Positions 1-6,473 are shown, counted from the stretch's first letter. The stretch: 6,574 bases of DNA from Muricomes sp. (GCA_020024675.1 JAHHTM010000071.1:1-6574), one strand, 5' to 3'. Notes: generated by a model not told the origin, from the letters alone. A program made the numbers and translations.

Positions 1-668
1 TAATAGAACTGTTCTATGTTTTGAACTGTCAGTTCTCTTTTTGTAACTTTTATAAGTTCCGCATGATTTTGAAATTTCTTTGTAATCTCAAGAATTGGTT
101 TCGGCATTGTTGCAGAAAAAAGTACTGTCTGACGTTCTTCTGGAACACCTTCAAGAATTGTTTCTATATCTTCTCGAAATCCCATATTCAACATTTCATC
201 CGCTTCATCTAAGACAACTGTATGAATGTGCTTCATTTTGATTGTTTTTCTACGCATATGATCCATAACTCGTCCAGGGGTACCGATAATAATCTGTGTA
301 CCATTCTTCAATTGACGGATCTGTTTTACGATCTCCTGTCCACCATAAACCGGCAGTACTTTAATACCATGCATATATTTTGCAAGAGAACGGATTTCCT
401 GTGCTACCTGTATCGCAAGTTCTCTTGTCGGGCAGAGTACAACTGCCTGAAGTTTTTTACTCTTTGGATCTATCTTTTGCAGGAGTGGAATACCGAACGC
501 TGCCGTTTTTCCAGTACCTGTCTGTGCCTGTCCTATAATATCTCTCCCTGAGCACATAGCCGGGATGGCTTTTGCCTGGATCGGAGATGCTTCTTCAAAT
601 CCCATATCTTCTATTGCTCGCATAATCTCAGGGTATAAATTTAATTCTTCAAATCTTACTTCTTCCAT
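1..668 (-). CDS. DEAD-box ATP-dependent RNA helicase, N-terminal part (runs off left edge)
   Basis: This is an ATP-dependent RNA helicase of the CshA/DeaD type, which unwinds RNA duplexes in mRNA decay, ribosome assembly or cold adaptation. I translated 222 residues from the ATG at 668; the frame stays open to the window edge. The RecA-like domain 1 motifs occur in order: Q motif (F6, then GFEEASPIQ at 23-31), Walker A AQTGTGKT (48-55), Ia PTRELA (80-85), GG (109-110), TPGR (130-133), DEAD (154-157) and SAT (185-187). The second RecA domain and any C-terminal RNA-binding tail lie outside the window. The start is supported by AAAGGAG four bases upstream and by the MEEVRFEELNL opening, which places the Q-motif Phe where the family has it. 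A sigma-A promoter lies upstream at 712-740. The family is certain; the exact subgroup (CshA, CshB, DeaD/DbpA) cannot be set without the C-terminus. Confidence 0.95.
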   Translation of the reverse strand, partial: MEEVRFEELNLYPEIMRAIEDMGFEEASPIQAKAIPAMCSGRDIIGQAQTGTGKTAAFGIPLLQKIDPKSKKLQAVVLCPTRELAIQVAQEIRSLAKYMHGIKVLPVYGGQEIVKQIRQLKNGTQIIIGTPGRVMDHMRRKTIKMKHIHTVVLDEADEMLNMGFREDIETILEGVPEERQTVLFSATMPKPILEITKKFQNHAELIKVTKRELTVQNIEQFY

Positions 669-711
669 ATATCTCCTTTTTTCTCTTCATAATTTCAAGC
701 TCAACTTCCGT

Positions 712-740
712 ATCATATCAGACAATAAAAAAGATGTCAA
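712..740 (-). promoter_or_regulatory. Sigma-A type promoter for the DEAD-box helicase
   Basis: Read on the minus strand, this is a perfect -35 TTGACA (740-735), a 17-base spacer, and -10 TATGAT (717-712) preceded by TGA, giving an extended -10. Transcription would begin near 705, leaving a 5' leader of about 37 bases before the helicase ATG at 668. The call rests on consensus match and spacing only. Confidence 0.72.
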
Positions 741-770
741 TTTTTCCTTTCTTTTTTCTGAAATATATAC

Positions 771-799
771 TTGCATTTTTTATTTTTTCGGCGTAATAT
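771..799 (+). promoter_or_regulatory. Probable sigma-A type promoter for trhA
   Basis: The -35 TTGCAT (771-776) and -10 TAATAT (794-799) are separated by exactly 17 bases, about 70 bases upstream of the trhA ATG. An overlapping TATACT (805-810) is an alternative -10, but it lacks a good -35 at the right distance. This promoter and the helicase promoter point away from each other, with only 30 bases between their -35 boxes. Confidence 0.5.
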
Positions 800-851
800 A
801 TGTATATACTTTATGTAGTTTTAATTACTAGATGTTATGTTTTTATTTTCC

Positions 852-857
852 AGGAGG
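852..857 (+). promoter_or_regulatory. Ribosome binding site that sets the trhA start
   Basis: AGGAGG, continuing as AGGAGGTG, ends nine bases before the ATG at 867. It is a full anti-SD match. It rules out the in-frame upstream ATG at 837, which lies before the SD and has no SD of its own. Confidence 0.85.
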
Positions 858-866
858 TGTTGTCTT

Positions 867-1526
867 ATGAATAAAAAACATTCTATAAAGGAACCCGGAA
901 GTGCAATTACTCATTTTATTGGTATGCTGATGGCAATTTTTGCAGCGGTCCCTTTGCTTATAAAAGCAGCTCATGAACCAGACCATATTTATATTGTTTC
1001 GCTTACAGTTTATGTCGTAAGTCTTATTTTACTTTATGCAGCCAGTACTACTTATCATACCTTTGATTTTTCTGAAAAAGTTAACACCATTTTAAAAAAA
1101 ATCGATCACATGATGATATTCATATTAATCGCAGGGAGCTACACTCCAATCTGCCTTCTTGTTCTGAACCAACCTACCGGAATGTTTTTGCTTGCCCTTG
1201 TATGGTCAATCGCAATTCTCGGTATTTTATTGAAAGCATTCTGGGTATTCTGTCCAAAATGGGTTTCATCCATACTCTATATCGGCATGGGCTGGACTTG
1301 TGTGCTTGCATTTACTCAGTTGCTCAACAACATGTCACATTCCGCTTTTCTCTGGCTCCTTGCCGGAGGGATTATTTACACAATAGGTGGCATCATTTAT
1401 GCACTAAAATTACCTATTTTTAATAGTAAACATAAAAATTTTGGAACGCATGAAATCTTTCATTTATTTGTAATGGGTGGAAGTGCTTGTCACTTTATCG
1501 TTATGTACGCATTTCTACTTCCATAG
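867..1526 (+). CDS. trhA: Hemolysin III family (TrhA/YqfA) seven-helix membrane protein
   Basis: This is an integral cytoplasmic-membrane protein of the HlyIII/PAQR superfamily. In bacteria the members are linked to membrane fluidity and lipid homeostasis; the 'hemolysin' name comes from Bacillus cereus HlyIII. The protein has 219 residues, normal for the family. About seven hydrophobic segments can be seen, near residues 16-34, 42-61, 83-100, 106-124, 133-150, 159-181 and 197-217. The superfamily's presumed zinc site is complete: S60-x3-H64 (STTYH), D80 (in KIDHMM) and H195-x3-H199 (HEIFH), with a further H209 in the last helix. The family stretch GSYTP is at 90-94. The start at 867 is fixed by the AGGAGG nine bases upstream. 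The gene appears intact, but a decayed insertion sequence begins right after its stop and no terminator is visible behind it. The biochemical activity of bacterial members is unsettled. Confidence 0.93.
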   Translation: MNKKHSIKEPGSAITHFIGMLMAIFAAVPLLIKAAHEPDHIYIVSLTVYVVSLILLYAASTTYHTFDFSEKVNTILKKIDHMMIFILIAGSYTPICLLVLNQPTGMFLLALVWSIAILGILLKAFWVFCPKWVSSILYIGMGWTCVLAFTQLLNNMSHSAFLWLLAGGIIYTIGGIIYALKLPIFNSKHKNFGTHEIFHLFVMGGSACHFIVMYAFLLP

Positions 1527-1528
1527 TC

Positions 1529-1970
1529 ATGAGAAAAAGAAAATTTTCATCAGAACAAATAATACAAATATGTTCAAATTATTTATCAGGAGTCAAATTT
1601 CCTATTTAATTATGTATTGAGAATTGTTGGAATTCTGACAGATTACCTGGATTGTTTTGGAAGTGGCTTACAAAACACCGCAAAAATGGTCCTGATGCAT
1701 TTGTTGATAAAGTTAGAAGCTCTACGTATACGTCCGAATTTAAAATAAAGGTGGTCAAAGAATATATCAATGACCAGGTTCATTTAGTGAACTTTGTTTA
1801 CACTACAAAATTACATCAGAAACAACACTTTCTAACTGGGTTTCATTGTATAATGCCAATAGACAACTTAAGGATCATATTCCTAATAGAGAGGTCTATA
1901 TGGCAGAAGCAAAAAGAAAATAAAGATACTGCATCTTAGATTAAAACGTCAACTAAAAGAAAAAGATATG
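1529..1970 (+). pseudogene. IS3-family orfA (helix-turn-helix transposase subunit), broken
   Basis: OrfA is the DNA-binding half of an IS3-type transposase, with helix-turn-helix repeats and a C-terminal leucine-zipper-like coil. From ATG 1529 the frame reads MRKRKFSSEQIIQICSNYL and on to an in-frame TAA at 1607-1609. The same frame then continues (FWKWLTKHRKNGPDAF, then TSEFKIKVVKEYIND) to about 1785. There a frameshift moves the reading to the next frame, from 1789: ELCLHYK, TTLSNWVSLYNANRQLKD, then EVYMAEAKRK, ending at TAA 1921-1923. A third frame (1935-1970) carries LRLKRQLKEKDM, the typical orfA coiled-coil end, so the second helix-turn-helix block between these pieces is deleted. There is no ribosome binding site before 1529. 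At least one nonsense codon, two frame changes and one deletion make this a clear pseudogene. Confidence 0.75.
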
Positions 1971-2137
1971 CAATAAATGATTACATTCGGTTTTACTCAA
2001 AAGAACGACCACAAAACAGATACCATTGTCCCCCCTTTGAAAGTAAAAAGGAAGCATTACAGACTGAAATAATTCAGAAGTATCCAATTCCTAGAAATAA
2101 GAAAAGTGAGAAATACAAAGAAAAGTGGTGTGCATAA
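1970..2137 (+). pseudogene. IS3-family orfB (DDE integrase) C-terminal fragment
   Basis: A 55-codon stretch ending at TAA 2135-2137 reads AINDYIRFYSKERPQNRYH, then PPFESKKEALQ, then YPIPRNKKSEKYKEKW. The pattern YIxFYxxERPQ is the conserved last part of IS3 orfB transposases, just after the catalytic Glu of the DDE triad. The DDE core itself (the two Asp and the Glu) is absent, so no catalytic domain remains. The same frame is closed upstream by TAG 1937-1939, and the preceding bases belong to orfA's tail in another frame. It therefore begins at an internal deletion junction near 1970. It ends only 17 bases before the end of the convergent Nudix gene. Confidence 0.7.
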
Positions 2138-2154
2138 AAAGATTTAAAATTAAT

Positions 2155-2640
2155 TCATTCATTTTCACAATCATACCTTTTGCCATCGATTGTGTAATAT
2201 AAAAGCTTATCTGCCTTATTATAAACTAATTTTAATGAAAAAAATCCTCTGTCTTCATTTAACAGCCTGAAAAATATCTTATCACCTTCCCATATATTGA
2301 GATCGAATACTGCTTTTTTATCTATCCACTCCAGTTCTCCTTCATCACATGGGATTGGAATCCCTTCAAATCCATCAGCTGTGTATAATGACATATATTC
2401 TGTAATATCATCTCCATATATAAAGGTTACAATTCCTCGATATCTATAAGAAGTAAGGGTATATCCGGTTTCTTCCTTTACTTCTCTTAAAAGGCAATCT
2501 TCCGGACTTTCCTGATATTCAAAATGTCCTCCAACTCCAATCCATTTGTCTTTATTTACGTCATTCTTTTTTACTGTTCTGTGTAACATCAAATATTTTT
2601 CATCTTTTTCTATATAACAAAGTGTACTTAAGCTTACCAT
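2155..2640 (-). CDS. Nudix hydrolase, MutT / 8-oxo-dGTP diphosphatase-like
   Basis: This is a soluble 161-residue Nudix pyrophosphohydrolase. The Nudix box is complete at residues 38-60: G38, E44, then REVKEETGY at 52-60, matching GX5EX7REUXEEXGU with Tyr in the last hydrophobic position. R52, E53, E56 and E57 provide the metal-binding and catalytic helix. The N-terminal strand (MVSLSTLCYIEKDEKYLMLHR) and the KWIGVGGH lead-in resemble MutT/MutX-like 8-oxo-dGTP diphosphatases that sanitise oxidised nucleotides. Substrate cannot be read from sequence, and other nucleotide diphosphates are possible. The SD GAGGAG lies four to five bases before the ATG. The gene begins 22 bases after the hydF stop in the same orientation with no terminator between, so it is probably the last gene of the hyd operon. 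Its 3' end faces the IS remnant and no clear terminator follows. Confidence 0.88.
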   Translation of the reverse strand: MVSLSTLCYIEKDEKYLMLHRTVKKNDVNKDKWIGVGGHFEYQESPEDCLLREVKEETGYTLTSYRYRGIVTFIYGDDITEYMSLYTADGFEGIPIPCDEGELEWIDKKAVFDLNIWEGDKIFFRLLNEDRGFFSLKLVYNKADKLLYYTIDGKRYDCENE

Positions 2641-2662
2641 TTTTCTCCTCTTCTTATTCCTG

Positions 2663-3874
2663 CTATTTTTTTAATATTTTCAAACTTCTATCCAGAATTC
2701 CATTTATATATGCTATGCACATCCCATAATTCGTAATCGGAATATTTTGATCTTCTGCACATTTTAAACGATAGTTCATTTCTCTATCATTCAACGTACA
2801 ACCTCCACAATGAATAATCATAGCATATTCTGACAAATCTTCTGGAAATTCTCCACCACTTGTAAAAACAAACTTCGGAACAATTCCCGTATACGCCTTA
2901 ATCCATGCCGGGATTTTTACAGTGCCAATATCTTCGCATTTCCTGTGATGTGTACATCCTTCCGAAATTAGAATCTTATCTCCATCTTCTAAACTCCGTA
3001 ATTTTTCAATGCCCCTTACTGTAACTTTTAAATTTCCTTTATATCTTGCAAAAAGAATGGAAAATGAAGTCAACGGAATATATTCCGGGACAATAGAAGA
3101 AACTTTTTTTAAAATCTGACTGTCTGTAATAACAAGTTTGGGACATACTCCAAGATGAGCCATTGTTTGTTCTAACTGTGTATCATTCACAACTACTGCA
3201 TTAGCACCGGCCTCAAGAATATCTCTTATTGTCTGCTGTTGTGGAAGAATAAGTCTTCCTTTTGGTGCCCCAGCATCAATTGGAACTACTAAAATAACAA
3301 AATCCCCCTCTTTAAGAAAATCACTTACAATCTTCTTTTCTGAGTTCTTCTGCAAAGTAAGATTGGCTATTTTTTCTTTTAATTCCAAAATATTCATTCC
3401 TGTTTTTGCACTCACCTTTATACTGTTTTGATCTGTCAGATGAGATTTGAACATTTGCGTTTCCGGTTGCTCACATAGAACTGAATCCTTCTCATTAAAT
3501 ACTACAATATATGGAATATTTTTTTTTCTGATTTTTTCAAGCAACAACACATCTTCTTTTGTAATTCCTTCACATCCATCAACAATATGAAGTGCAATAT
3601 CCACTTTATTTAAAACCTGGTATGATTTCTGGATTCTCAATTTGCCAAGATCTCCATCATCATCAATCCCAGGCGTGTCAATCATAACCACTGGTCCTAA
3701 GGGAAGCAACTCCATCGCCTTTGAGACAGGATCTGTTGTAGTCCCTGGGACTTCTGAAACAATCGCAAGGTTTTGTTCTGTCATTGCATTAATAAGACTT
3801 GATTTCCCTGCATTTCGTCTACCAAAGATTCCAATATGAATCCGTTCAGAAGATGGTGTGCTGTTTAAACTCAT
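2663..3874 (-). CDS. hydF: [FeFe]-hydrogenase maturation GTPase HydF
   Basis: HydF is the cytoplasmic scaffold that receives the products of HydE and HydG, carries the 2Fe precursor of the H-cluster and delivers it to apo-hydrogenase HydA. The protein has 403 residues, the usual size. The N-terminal Ras-like GTPase domain shows G1 GRRNAGKS (18-25), G2 GTTTDP (44-49), G3 DTPG (66-69) and G5 SAK (155-157). G4 reads NEKD (127-130) where NKxD is expected. A dimerisation domain follows, then the C-terminal cluster-binding domain with the diagnostic C307-x-H309 and HCGGC (355-359). The 45 residues between the two His match the HydF motif CxHx(44-53)HCxxC and separate HydF from the related GTPases Era, Der and MnmE. 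The start is supported by AAAGGAG seven bases upstream. The gene begins 16 bases after hydG and 22 bases before the Nudix gene. Confidence 0.97.
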   Translation of the reverse strand: MSLNSTPSSERIHIGIFGRRNAGKSSLINAMTEQNLAIVSEVPGTTTDPVSKAMELLPLGPVVMIDTPGIDDDGDLGKLRIQKSYQVLNKVDIALHIVDGCEGITKEDVLLLEKIRKKNIPYIVVFNEKDSVLCEQPETQMFKSHLTDQNSIKVSAKTGMNILELKEKIANLTLQKNSEKKIVSDFLKEGDFVILVVPIDAGAPKGRLILPQQQTIRDILEAGANAVVVNDTQLEQTMAHLGVCPKLVITDSQILKKVSSIVPEYIPLTSFSILFARYKGNLKVTVRGIEKLRSLEDGDKILISEGCTHHRKCEDIGTVKIPAWIKAYTGIVPKFVFTSGGEFPEDLSEYAMIIHCGGCTLNDREMNYRLKCAEDQNIPITNYGMCIAYINGILDRSLKILKK

Positions 3875-3890
3875 AATCGTTCTCCTTTAA

Positions 3891-5312
3891 TTAAAATCTA
3901 TAATCATTTCCTCTTCCATTTTCAATTGCTTCCAGATGTTCTATTACTTTCTGACGCACGTTCTCATTTGAGATATTTGCAGTTTCTTTTAAGATCATCT
4001 CATTTCCAATCTTCTTTGTCCCTCCAGATGCATAATCAACAAGAAATTCTTTTAACGTCAACAAAGCATTTGGATGACAACAGTTTTGAATCTGCTGACT
4101 CTTACATAGTTCCATAAACCGGTCACCTGTACGTCCGGCTCTATAACATGCTGTACAAAAACTAGGAATGTATCCCATTTCCATCAACCATCTTACCACC
4201 TCATCAAGTGTTCTTCTATCACAAACATCAAATTGTTCTGAGTTTTCTTCTTCATCCTTCGGATTTGCATATCCACCAACACTAGTCTTAGATGCTCCAC
4301 TGACCTGTGATATTCCAAGATGAAGTACTCTTTCTCTGCATTCTTGACTTTCTCGTGTTGAAATGATCATACCGGTATATGGCACGGCAATACGTATACA
4401 AGCTACGATTTTTGCAAAAATATCATCACTGATTCCATTTTTGAATGTAGTAATATCTATGTCGTCTGCATTACGTAATCGAGGAACACTGATAGTATGA
4501 GGTCCTATACCATATACTGCTTCTAAATGTTCTGCATGCATTAAAAGACCGGCAAATTCGTACCTGTACTTATCTAGACCAAATAAAACTCCAAGTCCGA
4601 CATCATCGATTCCTCCCTCCATAGCCCGGTCCATCGCTTCCGTATGGTATGCATAATCATGTTTTGGTCCTGTTGGATGAAGTTGTTCATAACTTTCTTT
4701 GTGATAGGTCTCTTGAAATAATATGTAAGTACCAATACCGGCTTCCTTTAATTTACGATAATTTTCAACGGTAGTAGCAGCAATATTGACATTAACACGC
4801 CGAATTGCGCCGTTTTTATGTTTGATACTATAAATCGTCTTAATACTTTCCAAAACATATTCTATAGGGTTGTTGACTGGATCTTCTCCTGTTTCCAATG
4901 CAAGGCGCTTATGTCCCATATCCTGAAGTGCAATCACTTCTTTTCTTATCTCATCCTGAGTAAGTTTTTTACGAGTAATATGCTTGTTTTTCAAATGATA
5001 TGGACAATAAGTGCATCCATTAATGCAATAATTTGAAAGGTATAAAGGGGCAAACATTACAATTCTGTTTCCATAGAAATCAATTTTGATCTGCTCCGCT
5101 AACCGATATATTTCCTGATTTTTTTCTTCCAGTTCACAAGCAAGAAGAACGGATGCCTCTCTGTGTGTCAGACCTTTTCTCAATTTTGCCTTTTTAATAA
5201 TGGCATCTATCAATACTTCATTTCTTTTATTACTCTGTGCATAAGCCAATGTATCTATTATTTCCTGATGATCAATAAATTCTTCTGCTTTTTTTGATGC
5301 TACATTATACAT
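3891..5312 (-). CDS. hydG: [FeFe]-hydrogenase maturation radical SAM tyrosine lyase HydG
   Basis: HydG cleaves tyrosine by radical SAM chemistry to p-cresol and dehydroglycine, which yields CO and cyanide. These are assembled on an auxiliary cluster into the Fe(CO)2(CN) synthon for the H-cluster. The protein has 473 residues, normal for HydG. The radical SAM cluster motif is C96-x3-C100-x2-C103 (CINGCTYC). The HydG-specific C-terminal auxiliary cluster motif CX2CX22C is C386, C389 and C412. This motif separates HydG from ThiH and the biotin/thiamin relatives, which lack it. Other family stretches are ETGEDP (140-145), SVPRLR (275-280) and SGASKTSVGGYA (338-349). The start has GAGGAG six bases upstream. 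The gene lies 17 bases after hydE and 16 bases before hydF, so the three maturases form one transcription unit. Confidence 0.97.
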   Translation of the reverse strand: MYNVASKKAEEFIDHQEIIDTLAYAQSNKRNEVLIDAIIKKAKLRKGLTHREASVLLACELEEKNQEIYRLAEQIKIDFYGNRIVMFAPLYLSNYCINGCTYCPYHLKNKHITRKKLTQDEIRKEVIALQDMGHKRLALETGEDPVNNPIEYVLESIKTIYSIKHKNGAIRRVNVNIAATTVENYRKLKEAGIGTYILFQETYHKESYEQLHPTGPKHDYAYHTEAMDRAMEGGIDDVGLGVLFGLDKYRYEFAGLLMHAEHLEAVYGIGPHTISVPRLRNADDIDITTFKNGISDDIFAKIVACIRIAVPYTGMIISTRESQECRERVLHLGISQVSGASKTSVGGYANPKDEEENSEQFDVCDRRTLDEVVRWLMEMGYIPSFCTACYRAGRTGDRFMELCKSQQIQNCCHPNALLTLKEFLVDYASGGTKKIGNEMILKETANISNENVRQKVIEHLEAIENGRGNDYRF

Positions 5313-5329
5313 ACCCTTCTCCTCGATTC

Positions 5330-6379
5330 TTAATTGTCATTTGATACAAGAGAATCACCTCTGTCTATGATCACTTGATATCCTATTTCTCTCATTTCTT
5401 TTTTTAACAACTGCAGACCTTCCGCCGCCTCATCACCCATACACCGTTTGTGATCATACAGACTATATTGTTTTCTTTTATCTTTTGGTGTTAAATTTGG
5501 CATAACCACATTGGCACCTGCTAAAACACCTAATTTTCTCCCTTCTGGGGCTATAGTGCCAAGAGCGGTTGTTGCTGGAAGAAGTGTTTTAGGAAGCATT
5601 AATCGTAAAAGTCCGAGCATAAACAAAGTCTGAAAAAGCGTACCTGCTTTTTCATCTTTAAATCTAGTATCGTGATGTGGGATAAATGGTCCTATTCCTA
5701 CCATATGCGGATTTAATTTCTTTAAAAAAAGCATATCCTTTGCAAGATGCTCTGGGGTTTGACCTGGGGAACCTACCATGAATCCACTACCCGTCTGATA
5801 ACCTATATTTTTTAATTCAAACAGACATTTCTGTCTGTTTTTTGCAGACAATAAAGCTGGATGAAGCATACCATAATGAGCTTCATCAAAGGTTTCATGT
5901 CTTAAAAGATATCTGTCCGCTCCGGCATTATAATATTTTTGGTAAGCATTTTCTGTTTTTTCTCCAATGGATAATGTAATCGCACAATCTGGAAATTTCT
6001 TTTTAATGTTTTGAATTAAGAAACACATTTTTTCATCTGAAAAATATCCGTCTTCCCCACCTTGTAACACAAAGGTACGAAATCCAAGATCATATCCTTG
6101 CTCACAACATGATATAATCTGTTGTTCTGTAAGACGATATCTTTCAATATTTTTATTAGCTTTTCGAATTCCACAGTAATAGCAGTCATTTTTACAATAA
6201 TTAGTAAATTCAATCAATCCTCTTATATAAATATCATTTCCATAATATTTTTTTCGGATTACAACTGCGCGTTCAAAAAGGAAATTTGCTACATTTTGAT
6301 CTGCGTTCTTTATTAGTCTTTCCCATTTTTCTTTAGAAAGGGCTTGATTTTCTTCTAATTCACATATTAATTCTTTCAT
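5330..6379 (-). CDS. hydE: [FeFe]-hydrogenase maturation radical SAM protein HydE
   Basis: HydE is a radical SAM enzyme that acts on the HydG-made Fe(CO)2(CN)-cysteine complex on the way to the 2Fe subcluster with its azadithiolate bridge. The 349 residues form a single TIM-barrel domain of normal length. The cluster motif is C62-x3-C66-x2-C69 (CKNDCYYC), followed by GIR and the ERYRL stretch. Other family marks are LQGGED (105-110), LRHETFDE (159-166), SGFMVGSPGQT (198-208), GPFIPHHDT (230-238) and NLTP (295-298). Of the three C-terminal cysteines that hold a second cluster in Thermotoga maritima HydE, only one (C313) is present, so that non-essential cluster is probably absent. This is first in the operon, with a promoter at 6413-6441. 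The SD before the ATG is poor (GTAGTAAGAT), yet the N-terminus fits the family and no better start is seen. Confidence 0.96.
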   Translation of the reverse strand: MKELICELEENQALSKEKWERLIKNADQNVANFLFERAVVIRKKYYGNDIYIRGLIEFTNYCKNDCYYCGIRKANKNIERYRLTEQQIISCCEQGYDLGFRTFVLQGGEDGYFSDEKMCFLIQNIKKKFPDCAITLSIGEKTENAYQKYYNAGADRYLLRHETFDEAHYGMLHPALLSAKNRQKCLFELKNIGYQTGSGFMVGSPGQTPEHLAKDMLFLKKLNPHMVGIGPFIPHHDTRFKDEKAGTLFQTLFMLGLLRLMLPKTLLPATTALGTIAPEGRKLGVLAGANVVMPNLTPKDKRKQYSLYDHKRCMGDEAAEGLQLLKKEMREIGYQVIIDRGDSLVSNDN

Positions 6380-6412
6380 ATCTTACTACAACTTCATTTT
6401 CTATTTTAGTGT

Positions 6413-6441
6413 ATTATAGACCAAATTATTAATAAAATCAA
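6413..6441 (-). promoter_or_regulatory. Sigma-A type promoter of the hydE-hydG-hydF-Nudix operon
   Basis: On the minus strand, -35 TTGATT (6441-6436) is followed by a 17-base spacer and a perfect -10 TATAAT (6418-6413). Transcription would begin near 6406, giving a 5' leader of roughly 27 bases before the hydE ATG at 6379. It sits just downstream of the two terminators, as expected for an independent operon. I see no clear inverted-repeat operator (Rex-like or other) overlapping it. Confidence 0.68.
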
Positions 6442-6473
6442 ATTTCTTTTTCTTATTCTTCTACATACCAAAA

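Larger units (their letters stand above)
1529..2137 (+). mobile_element. Decayed remnant of an IS3-family insertion sequence
   Basis: The 609-base stretch between trhA and the Nudix gene has no intact gene, but contains recognisable pieces of an IS3-family element in the expected order: orfA N-terminus, orfA middle, orfA coiled-coil tail and orfB C-terminus. I infer that roughly half or more of a typical 1.3-1.6 kb element has been lost, mainly by an internal deletion near 1970 that fuses the end of orfA to the end of orfB. I could not find terminal inverted repeats or a target duplication. The left end appears missing, because orfA starts two bases after the trhA stop with no room for an IS leader or SD. 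The element cannot move by itself. Family assignment comes from remembered protein character, not a search. Confidence 0.75.

Noticed and set aside
21..831. Three plus-strand open frames (21-212, 222-551, 565-831)
   Set aside because: The first two, and most of the third, lie antisense to the DEAD-box helicase, which has all family motifs on the minus strand; their translations are low-complexity or Cys/Phe-rich with no recognisable pattern or SD.
837..866. In-frame upstream ATG extending TrhA by 10 residues
   Set aside because: It precedes the AGGAGG at 852-857 that sits nine bases before ATG 867, has no SD of its own, and the extra residues (MFLFSRRCCL) do not look like a HlyIII N-terminus.
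669..866. Riboswitch, small RNA or CRISPR-like repeats in the intergenic regions
   Set aside because: The 198-base region is fully accounted for by two promoters and two ribosome binding sites; no regular repeats or conserved aptamer-like folds were seen here or in the 6380-6473 leader.
1652..1939. Open frame of 95 codons as an independent hypothetical gene
   Set aside because: It begins at TTG without an SD, its first half is orfA of an IS3 element, and after the frameshift near 1785 the residues are out-of-frame noise, while the next frame carries the genuine continuation (TTLSNWVSLYN).
1527..2154. Terminal inverted repeats, target-site duplication or a terminator around the IS remnant
   Set aside because: I looked at both ends for matching inverted repeats and for a hairpin with a T run after trhA or the Nudix gene and found none that I could support.
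3642..5036. Plus-strand open frames opposite hydF and hydG (3642-3839, 3926-4117, 4818-5036)
   Set aside because: Antisense shadows of genes with strong motif support, without ribosome binding sites or family resemblance.
6016..6316. Small open frames within or opposite hydE (6016-6213 minus, 6122-6316 plus)
   Set aside because: They overlap the region encoding the CX3CX2C motif of HydE in other frames and have no independent support.
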